A DNA stretch of 64,000 bases from Eriocheir sinensis (lineage: Eukaryota > Arthropoda > Malacostraca > Decapoda > Varunidae). Below the pieces are notes generated by a model that was not told where the DNA came from, did no database searches, and saw only the letters and a list, made by a program, of their open reading frames with translations. Below are positions 11,203-24,099 of this stretch, in pieces; the first letter of the stretch is position 1; each line of letters opens with the position of its first letter. The translations under genes were made by a program, and so were the position numbers. The stretch is taken from contig NC_066516.1 of the NCBI RefSeq assembly GCF_024679095.1, forward strand, positions 5,644,813 to 5,708,812. Reading direction: 5' to 3'.

Positions 11203-12169
11203 CTTCAAACTATTTGTCAGTGACAGTCAAAGACACCTTAGAAAACCACATTATAGAAAACCAAGTAACTAAAGAAAACCAGAGTGGCCTTACAAAAGGT
11301 GGCAGAATTGAAAATAACCTTATGACACTTAAATATTGTATAGATAAAACATTCAGAGAGAAAAGACCATTGTATGTAACAACTGTAGACTTCTAAGGCA
11401 TATGATTCTGTAAGAAGAGAAAATATGTTAGCAATTTTGATGGAGTTTAAGGTTCACCCCAACTTAATTGATTTAATAGCTGACATTTATTCAGGTGATT
11501 CGACTGATATTGCAATTGACAGAAGAAGAGTAGTGAAGAAGAATGTGAGTAGTGGGATAAAGCAAGGTTGTACGGCTTCAACAACCCTATTCAAATTAAT
11601 TACATACACAATAATAGACAAATTAGAAGAAGAAGGTGGTTTCCGAGATGAAAGCTTCCATCTGAGTTCACTTCTTTGCAGATAATGGCCTACTACTTTC
11701 GAGATCAAAAGAGCAAATGGAAAGGATGATTGATGTGTTGATAAACTTAAGTAACATAACAGGTCTAAAAATAAATAAAGAAAAGAGTGGTGTTCTAATT
11801 TTCAATGAGAAAAATAAAGTAGATGAAATCAGGAAGATATGAAATATTTGGGGATAATTGTTACAAACAAGAAAAACTGTTTCAAGATTCAGAAGGAAAA
11901 GACAATAGAAAAGGCAAAGAAACTGGCAAATTTAACATATCCAGAAATAGTACAAAGTTGTAATAAAGTCCTCATCGGCAAGACATATTGAAAGATCATT
12001 GTGTTACCATCAGTTTTGTATGCATCAAGTATTTTAGCCTTTACAAAACAAGAAATAGAAAAATTACAAAGGATTGAAAATTCACTATATAGAGCCATAC
12101 TGGAAGCCCCACACTATGCACAAGTAGCAACATTAAGAGGAGAAATAGGTTCAAGTATATACCGTTTAC

Positions 12170-12320
12170 CGTTGATGAGGTTTCAGGCCCTGCTCCGCTG
12201 CTGATGCAGCGCTCTACGAGGGCCGTCAACAATTTCAACGTAAGCCTCAATAATAGTCTTCGATGCACTTATTCTCAAACATCGTAGTGAGTGAGTGAGT
12301 GTCTTAATTTTTTTCATGAA
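12170..12320. repeat. Short dispersed repeat interrupting family C LINE
   Basis: The phrase GCCTCAATAATAGTCTTCGA, then CACTTATT, GTGAGTGAGTGAGTG and TTTCATGAATA, matches 26,008-26,088 (CCTCAATAATAATCCTCGAC ... TTTCATGAATA). Class unknown. Confidence 0.5.
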
Positions 12321-13118
12321 TAATATCACATATAACAGTTATACTATGAAAACAAGAATTAGAGAAAATCAACTGAACTACCTCAAATATATAGAAGAAA
12401 ATGAAATCAATGGCCTTTTGAGAAGAATTGTGGAAGAAAAAGCAAATAATATAACTTAAGATTATTGGCTACAATCAACCCATGACTTCATGAAAGACAT
12501 AAATGTCAAGCACCAGCAGCTAAAGAAACAAGAACTAAAAGAAAGAAGCAAGACGTGGGATATGAAGAAATGTCAGAATGATGTTGCAGTAAAATTAAGA
12601 TAGATAATTTATAAGGAAATGAAGAAAACTGTCGGAAGAGAAAATATATGACAACAAGCCAGCATCTCAGATACTATATAGAGCAAGAACCAACAACCTA
12701 AGACTAAATGACAGAAACAGGCATACAAATGGAGATACAAAATGTTTACTATGTGACTGGGAGATGGAAAATTTAAATAATTTTTTTGTTATGGTGCCCT
12801 GGATATGAGGAAATAAGGGAAAAATCAAGAGCTTTGCAAAGATCTATTATAGAACAAGAAAACAACATCATTGGCGATCTACTGTTTAGAGAAGAATGGA
12901 TAGAAGCAGCTAAGAAAATAGTGTATGAGATGTGGATGAAAAGGGAACACCAACGGAGGAACTTGACCGATTGAGAAGAGAAACAAGACAGGGAAGCGCT
13001 GTTGCAAAGGCTATGTATGCTTCCTGACCAACACCTGAACCTGAACCTGACTGCTGGGGCTTCATAGGCTGTGGTCCCATAGCCTAGCCAGCCCCCTAAA
13101 ATACTGAAGAAGAAGAAG

Positions 13119-13222
<104 letters not shown>

Positions 13223-13535
13223 ACTTTCTTGGCTAATGCCAAGGGGTCAGAGGATAGTAGGTAAACCTCCAAACACATGACAGACAACAACTTACACTTA
13301 AAAATCATCAAAATTAATGGAGCAGCAGCCCAAAAATTGTAAGAGAAATCAGGGTGGGCAAAGAGATGAAATTACAGCATTTTCCAAAGCACGGTGGAGT
13401 ACACTAACATCAAGCAGAGAGGTGGAGACCATTGGGAAAGGCTTTTGTTCTGCAGCTGGCTGAAGATAATGAGGAAGATGGTCAAGGATCAGCCACATAA
13501 CCCTGCCTTCCTTCCTCTCTCCCTCTCTCAGCACA

Positions 13536-13742
13536 ATGGTGTCTGTGCAGCCCCAGCAGCTGCCAGACCTCCCCTGGCACGATGTCATCTACCAGCACAT
13601 CTTCCCGCGCCTGTCCGTGGTGGAGCTGTGTCGCCTCGCTGCGGTGTCCAGGGCCTTCCACAGAGTGTCAAAGGAATACTTTCACACATGCAAAGAAATT
13701 GACGTCTCAGACTACAACATGACGGATGATGATTTTCGCATG
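13536..13742 (+). CDS. FBXL15: FBXL15 exon 1 (F-box)
   Basis: 69 codons from ATG to CGC-ATG before the donor GTAACA. CTCTCTCAG just upstream (13,523-13,531) could be an acceptor for a 5' UTR intron. Phase 0 end. Confidence 0.85.
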
Positions 13743-16441
13743 GTAACACTTGACACATTTTAATCAGTATATATCTGTATTGTATCTGATTCTGTGTGTG
13801 ATCAGTGGCTTTTTTTAATAAAGAAATAACTTGATGCTATTAAAATTAATGTGTAAAATTATACATACATTTATGCATAAAATGTAATATAGTACAAATA
13901 TATCAAGCAGATGTCACACAGTATGATAAATCTCCATTCTCACATAGTTGTTATGACCTCAAAGTTATGCATGTGCCTGTTGAAAAATCTAGAGCATGAG
14001 TTGACAAAAAGTATTAGTGTAGGTAAAGTTCTGAAATGTGAATTTTAACCATAATGTTTAAAGTACCTGCAGGGTATTAAATTACTTTATTTATGACATT
14101 AATTTTCAGATAACTCTTGAGTGTAGAAACCTTCAGCGTCTGTCAGTGGCTCGCTGTTCATGGCTGAGTGACGGCCCGCTCATCACACTCTTCAGGCAGA
14201 GCCCAAACCTGGTCTATGTTGACCTCAGGGGATGCTGCAGCCTCAACGGGGGAGCCCTGCAGGTAAGGTTCTGCATCTGTGACATTGCATTGTTTCCTTG
14301 TGTCCTGTGCATCTCAGAAGGAGGAGGAGGAGGCCTTTACCTTCCCTCTGCCTGTGTTAGCCAGCACACACACGGGAGCTACTTGTCGGGTGGAAGTAAC
14401 TGGCAGAATACAGAAAATGTCGGTATTTGCTTAACAGATGTATTTTTGGGACAAGTAGTTGAGCAGCTGTTTACAGGAGCACTTATTTTTCTTCTTCCTT
14501 TAAGATTTTGGCTGTGAAGTGTAAAAAACTGAAGTTCCTGCTGGTGGATGGCTGCCCATGGTTCACTGGTGGCAGCCTGCAGGCCCTGACGCTGCACCAG
14601 GTACACTCCCCGCCTTGTTCATTTGGTAGCAACAGGTAATGGAGGGCTCTGCTTTGTGTAGTGTGTGTTCCCTGAAAACAGGTTCTGACTTCTGGGCCTC
14701 AATACAAGTGTCTATACAGGAAGGCAATATGACAAATTCTTTCAAGAGGAGAGTATCAAGACACCTCTCCACCCAAATTTGATCTCTCTTCTGACCTCTT
14801 GTTCTGTTTCTTTTGTCAGAGCAGCGTCTAGTGGTCTTTTTTTTTTTTTTTTTTTTTTTGCCACTGAAGTGCCTCCCTTGCTGTAAAAAGATAAAAAAAA
14901 GAAAGAAAAAAAGGGCCCATGTAAGACAGGTCCTGATGAAATGTCTCCAAATTTTGTTTCTATAGCCTTGTCCTTTGTTATCTTGTGTCCAGACCACCTC
15001 ACACCACTGCACTATACCCATTACACACACTCCCTTGCTTCCTAACCCACACCAACACTCACACACATCCTCACTTCTATCCCCATCCCAGCTTCACCCC
15101 TTCCACCACACCACAACCCTCCCTCCATCCCTTGCTGCCTTACCCATTCCAACACTCACACATATCGTCACTTCTCTCCCCATCCCAGCTTCACCCCTTC
15201 CACCACCCCACAACCCTCCCTCCATCCCTTGCTGCCTCACCCATATGAACACACACACCCCCTGACTGCCCTCCTCATCCCAGCCTGACACCAGCCTCAC
15301 TCCTCTTCCTCACAGCCCATTGCCCTCGCCTGTGTTAGAGCTTGCTGTTCTGCGTGCTGGTGGTACTAACGGACTAGAACACATGAACAATACTTCCTTC
15401 CAGTCCGAGTTGCTCAGCTTCAGTACCGGTGGCTGTTGGGGCATGGAGGACCAAGACATCGCTAAGTTTTTCCAAAAGTTTACCAAGATCAAAGAAATCA
15501 GACTGAATGATGTGGAAGCCATAACGGATGCAAGCCTCTACCACCTGGCTATGAGCTGCTCAGACCTGGAAACCCTGAGCTTGGCAGGGTGTTGGAGAGT
15601 CACAGACCAAGGACTGAAGAAGGTACAGCTGGGAGTTGTGGGTCTAGGTTAGGTTAGGTTATAAATTAGATAAGTATGTTCTCACTGTCAAAAATGTTAC
15701 CAAGAACTGAAGAAGTTACAGCTGAGAGTAGTGGGTCTAGGTTAGGTTAGGTTAGGTTATAAATTAGATAAGAATGTTGTCACTGTCAAAAATGTTACTT
15801 TGGAATTTGATATTGGCAAGGTCCTGCTGCTCATACAGTAGAGAATGTACAGTACAGTGAGGTCATTTGTGCAGTGTGGTGATGAAAACTTAACCCGTCC
15901 GCTGCGATTGGCACGGATTTGGCTTTTACTGGTAGCCTGGTAACATACAGTCCCAGGTCTTTCTCTTCCTCTGTGGTGGATAGTGGAGTGTTTCCCATGT
16001 GGTATTGGTATGCTGGATATCCCCTCCCAAGGTGCAGGACTTTATACATTTTTCTTCACTGAATTGTAGCAGCCATTTTTTGTTCCATTCCTGTAGCTTG
16101 GTGATGTCTTCTTGTAGGTAATCTGCAGTCAAGGGGTTGAATAGATAATGAATGTGTAAATCATCTTGGCAGTGTTTTTAGTTCAACCCCAAGAATGTAA
16201 GAAGATAGGTTATAAATAAAGAAGAAGAAATTGTTTATATTTTTGTTTTCTGGCTGGGTAGGTTGTGGACAGCTGCTCCAAGATGCAATGCCTTGATGTG
16301 AGGAGGTGTTCCAAGGTGTCGGAGAAGTTCCTGTGTTGCCTCCACACCACAGGTTTGAAGATCACATCCAATTACCCGCTGGCGGACATGATCAGGAGCA
16401 GGAAACACGTTGACCGGCTGATGATCAACGTGCAGATCTAG
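13536..16441 (+). CDS. FBXL15: F-box and leucine-rich-repeat protein, FBXL15-like (five coding exons)
   Basis: Substrate-recognition subunit of an SCF (SKP1-CUL1-F-box) ubiquitin ligase; in mammals FBXL15 targets the ligase SMURF1 and so affects BMP signalling. Exons: 13,536-13,742; 14,110-14,262; 14,505-14,635 (or 14,600); 15,316 (or 15,284)-15,622; 16,262-16,441. All junctions are GT-AG. The F-box is at about residues 9-50 (DLPWHDVIYQHIFPRL, LCRLAAVSRAFHRV). Leucine-rich repeats follow, with consensus pieces NLVYVDLRGCCSLNGGAL, LETLSLAGCWRVTDQGL and MQCLDVRRCSKVSE. The C-terminus MINVQI resembles the FBXL15 end. Predicted length is 324-325 residues against about 300 in human. Introns 3 and 4 contain LINE pieces and a tandem duplication. 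Family assignment is firm; the FBXL15 orthology is inferred from the F-box start and the C-terminus. Confidence 0.8.
14110..14262 (+). CDS. FBXL15: FBXL15 exon 2 (LRRs)
   Basis: Acceptor AATTTTCAG, 51 codons, donor GTAAGG. Encodes ITLECRNLQRLSVARC through SLNGGALQ. Phase 0 at both ends. Confidence 0.85.
14505..14635 (+). CDS. FBXL15: FBXL15 exon 3 (LRR)
   Basis: Acceptor CTTCCTTTAAG. Encodes ILAVKCKKLKFLLVDGC. Two donors are possible. GTAATG after 14,635 pairs in frame with the strong acceptor at 15,315. GTACAC after 14,600 pairs with the acceptor at 15,283. The choice changes about a dozen residues. Confidence 0.7.
14734..14905 (+). mobile_element. Family A LINE 3' end inside FBXL15 intron 3
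   Basis: TTCAAGAGGAGAGTATCAAG, CACCTCTCC and CTGAAGTGCCTCCCTTGCTG match the last coding codons and 3' UTR of the copy ending at 9,842, including a T run and an A-rich end. It is in sense orientation with the gene and 5'-truncated. Confidence 0.8.
14985..15260. repeat. Imperfect direct repeat of pyrimidine/CA-rich DNA in intron 3
   Basis: CCATCCCAGCTTCACCCC, the CCACCACACCACAACCCTCC phrase and CATCCCTTGCTGCCT occur twice, about 103 bp apart. Confidence 0.7.
15316..15622 (+). CDS. FBXL15: FBXL15 exon 4 (LRRs)
   Basis: Acceptor TTCCTCACAG at 15,306-15,315, or CTCATCCCAG ending 15,283 in the alternative model. The frame runs LELAVLRAGG, TDASLYHLAMSCSDLETL, VTDQGLKK, then donor GTACAG. Phase 0 end. 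Confidence 0.75.
15607..15798 (+). repeat. Tandem duplication spanning the exon 4 / intron 4 boundary
   Basis: 15,607-15,699 and 15,700-15,798 are near-identical. Each starts CCAAG(G/A)ACTGAAGAAG and ends CACTGTCAAAAATGTTAC. The second copy has TT in place of the donor GT. Each contains two to four TAGGT units, the arthropod telomere motif TTAGG. Confidence 0.85.
15890..16135 (-). mobile_element. LINE reverse-transcriptase thumb fragment in FBXL15 intron 4
   Basis: The minus strand reads ADYLQEDITKLQEWNKKW, then after a shift GNTPLSTTEEEKDLGLYV, the familiar post-catalytic region of CR1-like RTs. The second half recurs at 16,585-16,705. Confidence 0.65.
16262..16441 (+). CDS. FBXL15: FBXL15 exon 5 (C-terminal LRR and stop)
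   Basis: Acceptor TTTTCTGGCTGGGTAG, then 59 codons and TAG. Encodes VVDSCSKMQCLDVRRC to LMINVQI. Confidence 0.85.
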   Translation, partial: VVDSCSKMQCLDVRRCSKVSEKFLCCLHTTGLKITSNYPLADMIRSRKHVDRLMINVQI

Positions 16442-17360
16442 AGGCACCGTTGTGAGGAGATCAGGCCGTGGCAGACTGGCCTGCCATTTATTGTGGGTTT
16501 GTAATGTTTAATTTGTATTTGAATACAGGGAATATATTTGCTGTTCTGTTTCATGAACCTAAAACATTTCTTGCATTTCTGTTTGGTTATTAACCTGTCC
16601 GCTGCGATTGGCACAGATTTGGCGTTCACTGGTAGCCTGGGAACATATACTCCCAGGTCCTTCTCTTCCTCTGTGGTGGATAGTGGAGTGTTTCCCATGA
16701 TGTTCATCATTACTCTTCTGACAGTCTTGATTCACTCCTTCACCAGTGTGGGATACATGATGAGAGTTGCCAATTACTTAAGCCGTGTTGGCCTTGATGT
16801 GCATTTTCATGATGATCTGCCAGCAATCTTCCTTCCAGGCTTGTGATGTCTGATTTTTGTTGTCCCAAAAGGGAAGCCAAAATTTGACTAGCAAGGAAGG
16901 GCAAGCAGAGGTGAGGACAGCCACAGCGCCACGGTGCAACACCCTGGCTCAGCAAGGCACTACTCTGCACTAGCACTCCGAGAGGTCTGTTGGCCCTCAC
17001 AAAGCGACAGCTGCCAGACCTCTCGCTTACTCACTTACTTATCCATCTTTGAATGTGTCCACTCTTGAAATGCATGGTTGGGTTATTGATCCCCCTTTCA
17101 GAAAACACACCACTACAGCAATGACAAATAAGTGGAGCCTCTCTCTGTCTGTCTATCTATCTATCTACCTTGAGCAAGGGTTGGTGAGAGAAGCTGTGAA
17201 TTATGTGAGGATGTGTATATTTGGTACCTTCTAAGGTTGTGCTGGCATGTACATGCATAGAACTGTATAGGAAAGGAAGGAGAAGCACCAGGGCATAACA
17301 TTATCTTTGTGAAATGTACAGAAGCAACGTTTATTTGAGAGATTTTCCATTAAATCTGGA
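16442..17360. other. FBXL15 3' flank with LINE debris; no further gene seen
   Basis: 16,585-16,705 (minus) repeats the thumb fragment seen in intron 4 (GNTPLSTTEEEKDLGVYV). AATATA at about 16,528 could be a variant polyadenylation signal for FBXL15. (CTAT)n lies at 17,150-17,166. The rest is unrecognised. Confidence 0.5.
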
Positions 17361-17365
17361 TCTTA

Positions 17366-17417
<52 letters not shown>

Positions 17418-17470
17418 AGCTAGGTAGGCAAGGCAACACACACACACACACACATTAAATATGCATCTTA

Positions 17471-17522
<52 letters not shown>

Positions 17523-17560
17523 AGCTAGGTAGGCAAGGCAACACACACACACACCTTCCT
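17340..17560. repeat. Tandem duplicate of a (TG)n block with unique flanks
   Basis: Two copies, each ATCTTATAG + (TG)n + TTAAGCTAGGTAGGCAAGGC + (AC)n, at 17,361-17,455 and 17,464-17,553. Confidence 0.85.
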
Positions 17561-18669
17561 GTCAATCCATCGCAGACCGATGACGACTATGATCCATATA
17601 GGTTGATGAGATGAGTTATCATGGTTGTCGTTGATGCCATCGTATGTGACTGTGAAGGCCGATGCGGGAGGCACAGATTTTGTTGCAGTGAGGACATGGA
17701 TGTTCCTCACCAGGAGGGGCAAGTCCCTGTTCTCATTGGTGTCGTCTTAAGCATTGGTCAGCTCTTTTTCTATTAAAGGATGTCTCAAGATGGTCTAGAC
17801 CTTGCTGGCATGTTGATTGCCAGCGAGGATGGTCTGCAGCAACTTGTTCCAGCGATGGAGGAGCAATGTTACACTTCTTTAATAGGTCTTTGGTGTAGTC
17901 TTTATACCTATTCTTCTGTCCTCCAGCTGAGCAAATTCCTTCTAGGAGTTGACTATATAGTGCCTGTCTCAGGATGCGATGATCTGGCAGTCTAATAATG
18001 TGGCCAAGCCAACGTAAGTGGCGCTGCGCTAGAATAGTCTCCACACTGGTGGTATGAGCTCGGTGGTAGAGCTCCTCTCGTGTCACTCTACTCTCCCAAG
18101 ACAAGCCCAGAATACGTGGGAGTCATGTGGTATGGAAAAGTTCAAGTTGTTTTACATATCGTCTGTACGGTGTCCATGTTTCAGAGCCGTAGAGTAGTGT
18201 AGATATGCATATGGTATGATATACAGCAGTCTTGGTGGTAGTTCTTAAGTTGTTGTTTGAGAATACTCATCTTCTCGGTCGGCCAAATGCGGCTGAGGCT
18301 TGATTTATTCTGGCTTGTATTTCTAGGTCTATTGAGCAGGAGGACTGCAGGATGCTACCAAGATATTTGAAGTTTGTGACAGTGTTGATGGGCTCTTGAA
18401 GCATGTAAAACCGGTGAGGTGGTTCTATGTACTGAGCCATTATCTCAGTCTTCGAAGCATTGATCTTAAGACCGAGAGCTATACACTTCGGCAATGACGG
18501 TAAGTGTTTGTTGCATAGTCGGTGTATCGTGTGCCAATAGCGCACAGTTGTAAGTGTACTGCAACTCCAGCAGTCTGGTTACCGAGGTTTTGGTATTGGT
18601 TTGTAGCCGTTTGATATTAAACAAACTACCGTCGAGATGGTACTGAACCCCAGTCAATACCTGCATGTG
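17530..18669 (-). mobile_element. LINE family D, RT C-terminus to C2H2 end
   Basis: Read on the minus strand: LQYTYNCALLAHD (degenerate YADD box), LGLKINASKTEIMAQ, FKYLGSILQSS, then RHLRWLGHIIRLPDHRIL and a C-terminal C2H2-type finger (CPHCNK ... HSHIRWH). It is split over several frames. The first two thirds of RT and the endonuclease are missing. Confidence 0.75.
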
Positions 18670-18672
18670 CTC

Positions 18673-18712
<40 letters not shown>

Positions 18713-18713
<1 letters not shown>

Positions 18714-19025
18714 GCTCCGTGGCGCAACTGGTTAGAGCGCTGCGCTGCCAGGCTTCACGGTCTAACAGGGCGGCGGTTCGAGCCCCCTCAGGATGGATTC
18801 TTTCTGTCGACTAGGAGTGGTTATTGTCCCCCCTTGAGCAAGGGGGATGGGGTGTGTGGGGTGTGAGGTCCTGGCAGTACCCAGAGATTGACGATAAAGA
18901 GCACTTAACTGCTCATGTCGGGAGGGTAGCTGCTGGCAATTACGAGTCCAACACGTGATCAGGCCGTGGTGAATTACACAAAACACTCGTAACAGCATAT
19001 ACCTTCCCACTAATTTTTATTATGG
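18713..19025 (+). mobile_element. tRNA-derived SINE (second family)
   Basis: The head CGCTCCGTGGCGCAACTGG with an A-box, then GGCGGTTCGAGCCCCC as B-box about 50 bp on, followed by a non-tRNA body ending in a T/A-rich tail. It is flanked by (CA)n on the left and (CT)n on the right. The head has a tRNA-like layout, but the body marks it as a SINE. Confidence 0.75.
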
Positions 19026-19036
19026 TAAGGATGATC

Positions 19037-20367
<1,331 letters not shown>

Positions 20368-23214
20368 ATAGACGCCGTGCATCGCAACAAACCCGTAACT
20401 GTGATCCCGCAAGTACCACCACCTCTATTACCAAGCCTCTAGATAACTTAAAAATCCTTAGTTTCAATGCGCGTAGCCTAAGAAACAAATTTGATGAACT
20501 GAGATGTCTTGCTTTAACAGAAAATTTTGACATAATTGCTATAACCGAAACATTTATCGACACCACAAATATTGATTTAAGTTCCGAATACAACATAGAT
20601 GGCTACAGACTCTTCAACAAAGATCGTGTAAACCGTAGAGGCGGTGGCGTCGCCCTTTATGTCAAAAGCTATTTGCAACCCACTGACAAAACACCGGGAA
20701 ACAGTAACGTTGAACATTTGTGCGTGCGAGTAAACATTGCAAAAGTCAATTTAAATATATATGTCACCTACAGACCTCAAGGGGCAATCACTCAATGATG
20801 ACCTTGAGATGTACAGCGTCTTAAGGCAGTCACTTAATAACAGCGACTCACTGATATTAGGAGACTTTAACCTCCCCCATATCGACTGGGCGACACTGTC
20901 AGGTACAGAAGGCGAGTCACATAGAATGATCGAATTTCTAGAAGAAAATTATCTAAGCCAAATGGTTTCTGAGCCAACTCGACAAAATAATATACTCGAC
21001 CTTGTTATAACGACCCAAGATAACCTAGTCAGTAGTGTCACGGTAGGAGAACACCTCGGTTCTTGCGATCATAAATTAGTGCGCGTCGACATTAAAGCTC
21101 AATCATCAGTGACTGAAAATAAAGTAAAGGTGCCCAATTTCAAAAGAGCTAACTTCGTAGAAATCCGACAAAAACTAACAGAAATACAACTATCAGATGA
21201 CGGCAACGTAGAGGAAGCCTGGCTAAGCCTTAAAAATCACTTACTCACTCAGCAGAACACATTCGTCCCCTTGTGCGAGAAGCGAATTAACACTAATAAA
21301 AGCCCACCGTGGTTTAATAGCGAAATTAAACAATCAGTCAATGAGAGAAAATTGTTTTACAGGTTAAAGAAAGAACAAAGCACGCCCGAAAACATTAGAC
21401 TTTATAATGATGCCAGGCGACGAGTAAAAAGACTAGTAGGTCAGGCAAAGCGTAGATATGAAGAAAATATTGCAGCCAACTGTAAAAATAATCCGAAATC
21501 TTTCTTCAGTTACATAAACAACAGAAAGGCGATCAAAAGTGGTATTGGACCTTTAACAAACAGCGACGGTGCACTAGTGACTGACAGCCAACACATTGCA
21601 GACCTCTTAAACAATTACTTTTCCTCGGTGTTTAATACTAACAGTCTTCCTCTCGCTACCACCAACACCAGTACTATTGTAAATCTCGAGCATGCATTGC
21701 CTAATTTTGAAATAACAACCGATGAAGTCCTTAAAGCTCTCCATTCACTTAAAACAAATAAAAGTCCTGGACCTGACAAAGTAGTATATCCAACTCTGCT
21801 GAAAGAAACAAAGAGCGAAATACTCTCCCTCACAACCGTATTCAATATGTCCTTGCGACAAGGCATCGTCCCTTCAGATTGGAAAAAGGCTAACGTGACA
21901 CCGATTTTCAAGAAAGGAGACAAAAAAGTACCAGGTAATTACAGGCCCATTAGTCTAACTTCGGTTGTAGGTAAGCTACTTGAGGGCATAATTAGAGACA
22001 AAATTGTGAGTTACCTTGAAAGCCACTCATTGATTGGGGACTCACAACATGGCTTCCGAAACAAAAGATCCTGCCTATCAAACCTATTAACCTTTTATAA
22101 CGATCTCTTCACTGTTTATGACGTAACCAAATCACTGGACGTAGTCTATCTTGATTTCCAGAAAGCGTTTGATAAAGTCCCGCATCATAAATTACTTTAC
22201 AAATTAAAGCAAATAGGTATTGACGGTCAAGTAAACCAATGGATCGTGAATTGGTTGAGCAACAGACAACAAAGAGTAGTGATTGACGGATTTAACTCAG
22301 AGTGGGCACCTGTCACTAGTGGCGTCCCTCAGGGCTTGGTCCTTGGCCCAGTGCTCTTCATTATTTACATCAACGACGTGGATGTTGGACTCAATAACCG
22401 CATTAGTAAATTTGCAGACGACACAAAGATTGGTAACTCGGTTCTCACTGACGAAGACAGGCAAAGCCTCCAAGAGGATTTGCACAAAATTTCAGCTTGG
22501 TCGGATAGATGGGAGATGCCCTTTAACGTAGACAAGTGCCAGGTCCTTCAAGTTGGAACGAGGAATAAGAAGTTCGAATACGAAATGCGCGGCGTTAAAC
22601 TCAAAAGCGTTCAATGCGTGACTTGGGGGTCAAAATCGCGTCAAACCTCAAATTCTCACAGCAATGCATCGATGCAGCAAATAAAGCGAACAGAATGTTG
22701 GGCTTCATTAAAAGAAACTTTGTATTCAAGAATAAATATGTAATACTCCCGCTCTACAACAGTTTAGTCAGACCCCACTTGGAATATGCGGTACAGTTTT
22801 GGTCCCCCCACCATGCAAAGGATATTGCTAAATTAGAAGGTGTTCAGCGTCGGGCAACGAAAATGATCCCTTCCTTGCGCAACAAATCCTACGAAGAAGT
22901 GCTTTCTACCCTTAACATGTTCTCTCTTGAGAAACGTCGCCTCCGAGGAAAACTGATCGAATGTTTTAAAATACTTAATGGTTTCACGAATGTAGACAGA
23001 TCAACATTGTTTATGATCGATGACACTGCGCACGAGGAACAATGGCGTAAAACTCAGATGTAGACAAGTAAATTCAGACTGCACCAAATTTTTCTTCACC
23101 AACGTTGTAGTGCGAGAATGGAATAAGCTTCCACCATCAGTGGTCCAGTGTAACACGATTGACTCCTTCAAAAATAAGCTCGACCGTCACTTCCTTCAAC
23201 TTAATATCAACTAG
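20368..23214 (+). pseudogene. LINE ORF2: endonuclease and reverse transcriptase, three frameshifts
   Basis: The APE-type endonuclease begins near 20,448 (LKILSFNARSLRNKF, IIAITETF, GGGVALYV, YRP, ILGDFNLPHIDW, GSCDHKLV). RT follows: [71 protein letters not shown], catalytic KFADDTKIG. Shifts: one extra G in a GGGG near 20,780; four bases lost near 22,616 relative to the copy at 48.9 kb; two bases lost near 23,028. The frame is open upstream of the ORF1 stop without an ATG, so ORF2 may be expressed by coupling or be missing its start. The C-terminus ends [14 protein letters not shown] at 23,214. Confidence 0.85.
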
Positions 23215-23331
23215 AGTAGAAATGCAACGTTTTGGAGTCTTCTGATTAATGTAAAATCACTTAGGTTTAAGGACAGACCACCAAGTCTGGACCATGGGGT
23301 CTGTGTGGTCTGATTTTCTATTTAAATCTAT

Positions 23332-23336
<5 letters not shown>

Positions 23337-23375
<39 letters not shown>

Positions 23376-23394
23376 ATATTTTTCTCTTATTTTA

Positions 23395-23430
<36 letters not shown>
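23337..23430. repeat. (CT)n - 29-bp loop - (GA)n inverted microsatellite pair
   Basis: About 16 CT units, a short AT-rich spacer, then about 15 GA units; together they can fold into a hairpin. They sit at the 3' end of the family E LINE. Confidence 0.9.
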
Positions 23431-23432
<2 letters not shown>

Positions 23433-23592
23433 AAGCAAGCAGTTGTCGTGTAATATTAATAATTCTTTCATTTGGGAAGAAGAAATAATGAGAACGTAAA
23501 GAAAAAAAAAGCAAAGGAAACAAAGGAATGACGCCTATATATACGGTAGCCAACATCGAGATAGCTGCATCCATAACCTGCAAACTGGGCAT

Positions 23593-23631
<39 letters not shown>

Positions 23632-24099
23632 TGCTTCGTGAGGGGGAAAGTAAACACCTGATGTAGCAGCAAATGAGAACCCTTTCGTCGGCCAAGTAGT
23701 ACGCATATTTGACAAGGCTTTCATAGGCGTTTCGGGCATTTCCAGCCGTAGTTTAAGGGTGAATGAAGGGGTGCAGAAGGGGTGTTGGATGGGCTCATGT
23801 TGGGGAGAGTGGAAGGCTGTGTGGGGTGTGTTTTAAGGGTGTCAAAGGGAGCAAGGAAGAGGATGGAAGGTTAAAAGAGAGGGAAGGGGAGGAGATGGAG
23901 AGACTTAAAAAAAGGGAAGGTGAGAAGGGAGGAGGGTTGGAGCTAGGATAACTTGCATTGGAGGAAATTAAGGAAGGGAGGGAAGGAAAGGAAAGAAGAA
24001 ATTTAAGGAAGGAGAAATGAATGTGAGGAGAGAGTAAAGAAGGTTGACATAGATTTATTTCAGTGTTCATACTGTACAGACACTATGGTCAAAACTAGG
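23431..24099. other. No gene; (CA)n, repeat R copy and purine-rich DNA
   Basis: (CA)n at 23,596-23,629. 23,680-23,760 is a minus-strand copy of family R (ATTTGACAAGGCTTTCATAG). 23,760-24,030 is strongly G/A-rich. Confidence 0.6.

Noticed and set aside
13394..13702. Alternative 102-codon frame overlapping FBXL15 exon 1
   Set aside because: It overlaps the F-box exon in another frame and has no domain; the frame from 13,536 gives a clear F-box.
15701..15750. True interstitial telomere array
   Set aside because: Only two to four TAGGT units per copy; noted as a short telomere-like word, not an array.
16740..17000. 86-codon minus-strand frame after FBXL15
   Set aside because: No domain, no splice signals and repetitive surroundings; left as unassigned flank.
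18713..18790. Functional tRNA gene
   Set aside because: A- and B-boxes are present but the sequence does not fold into a full cloverleaf with a clear anticodon arm, and a SINE body follows.
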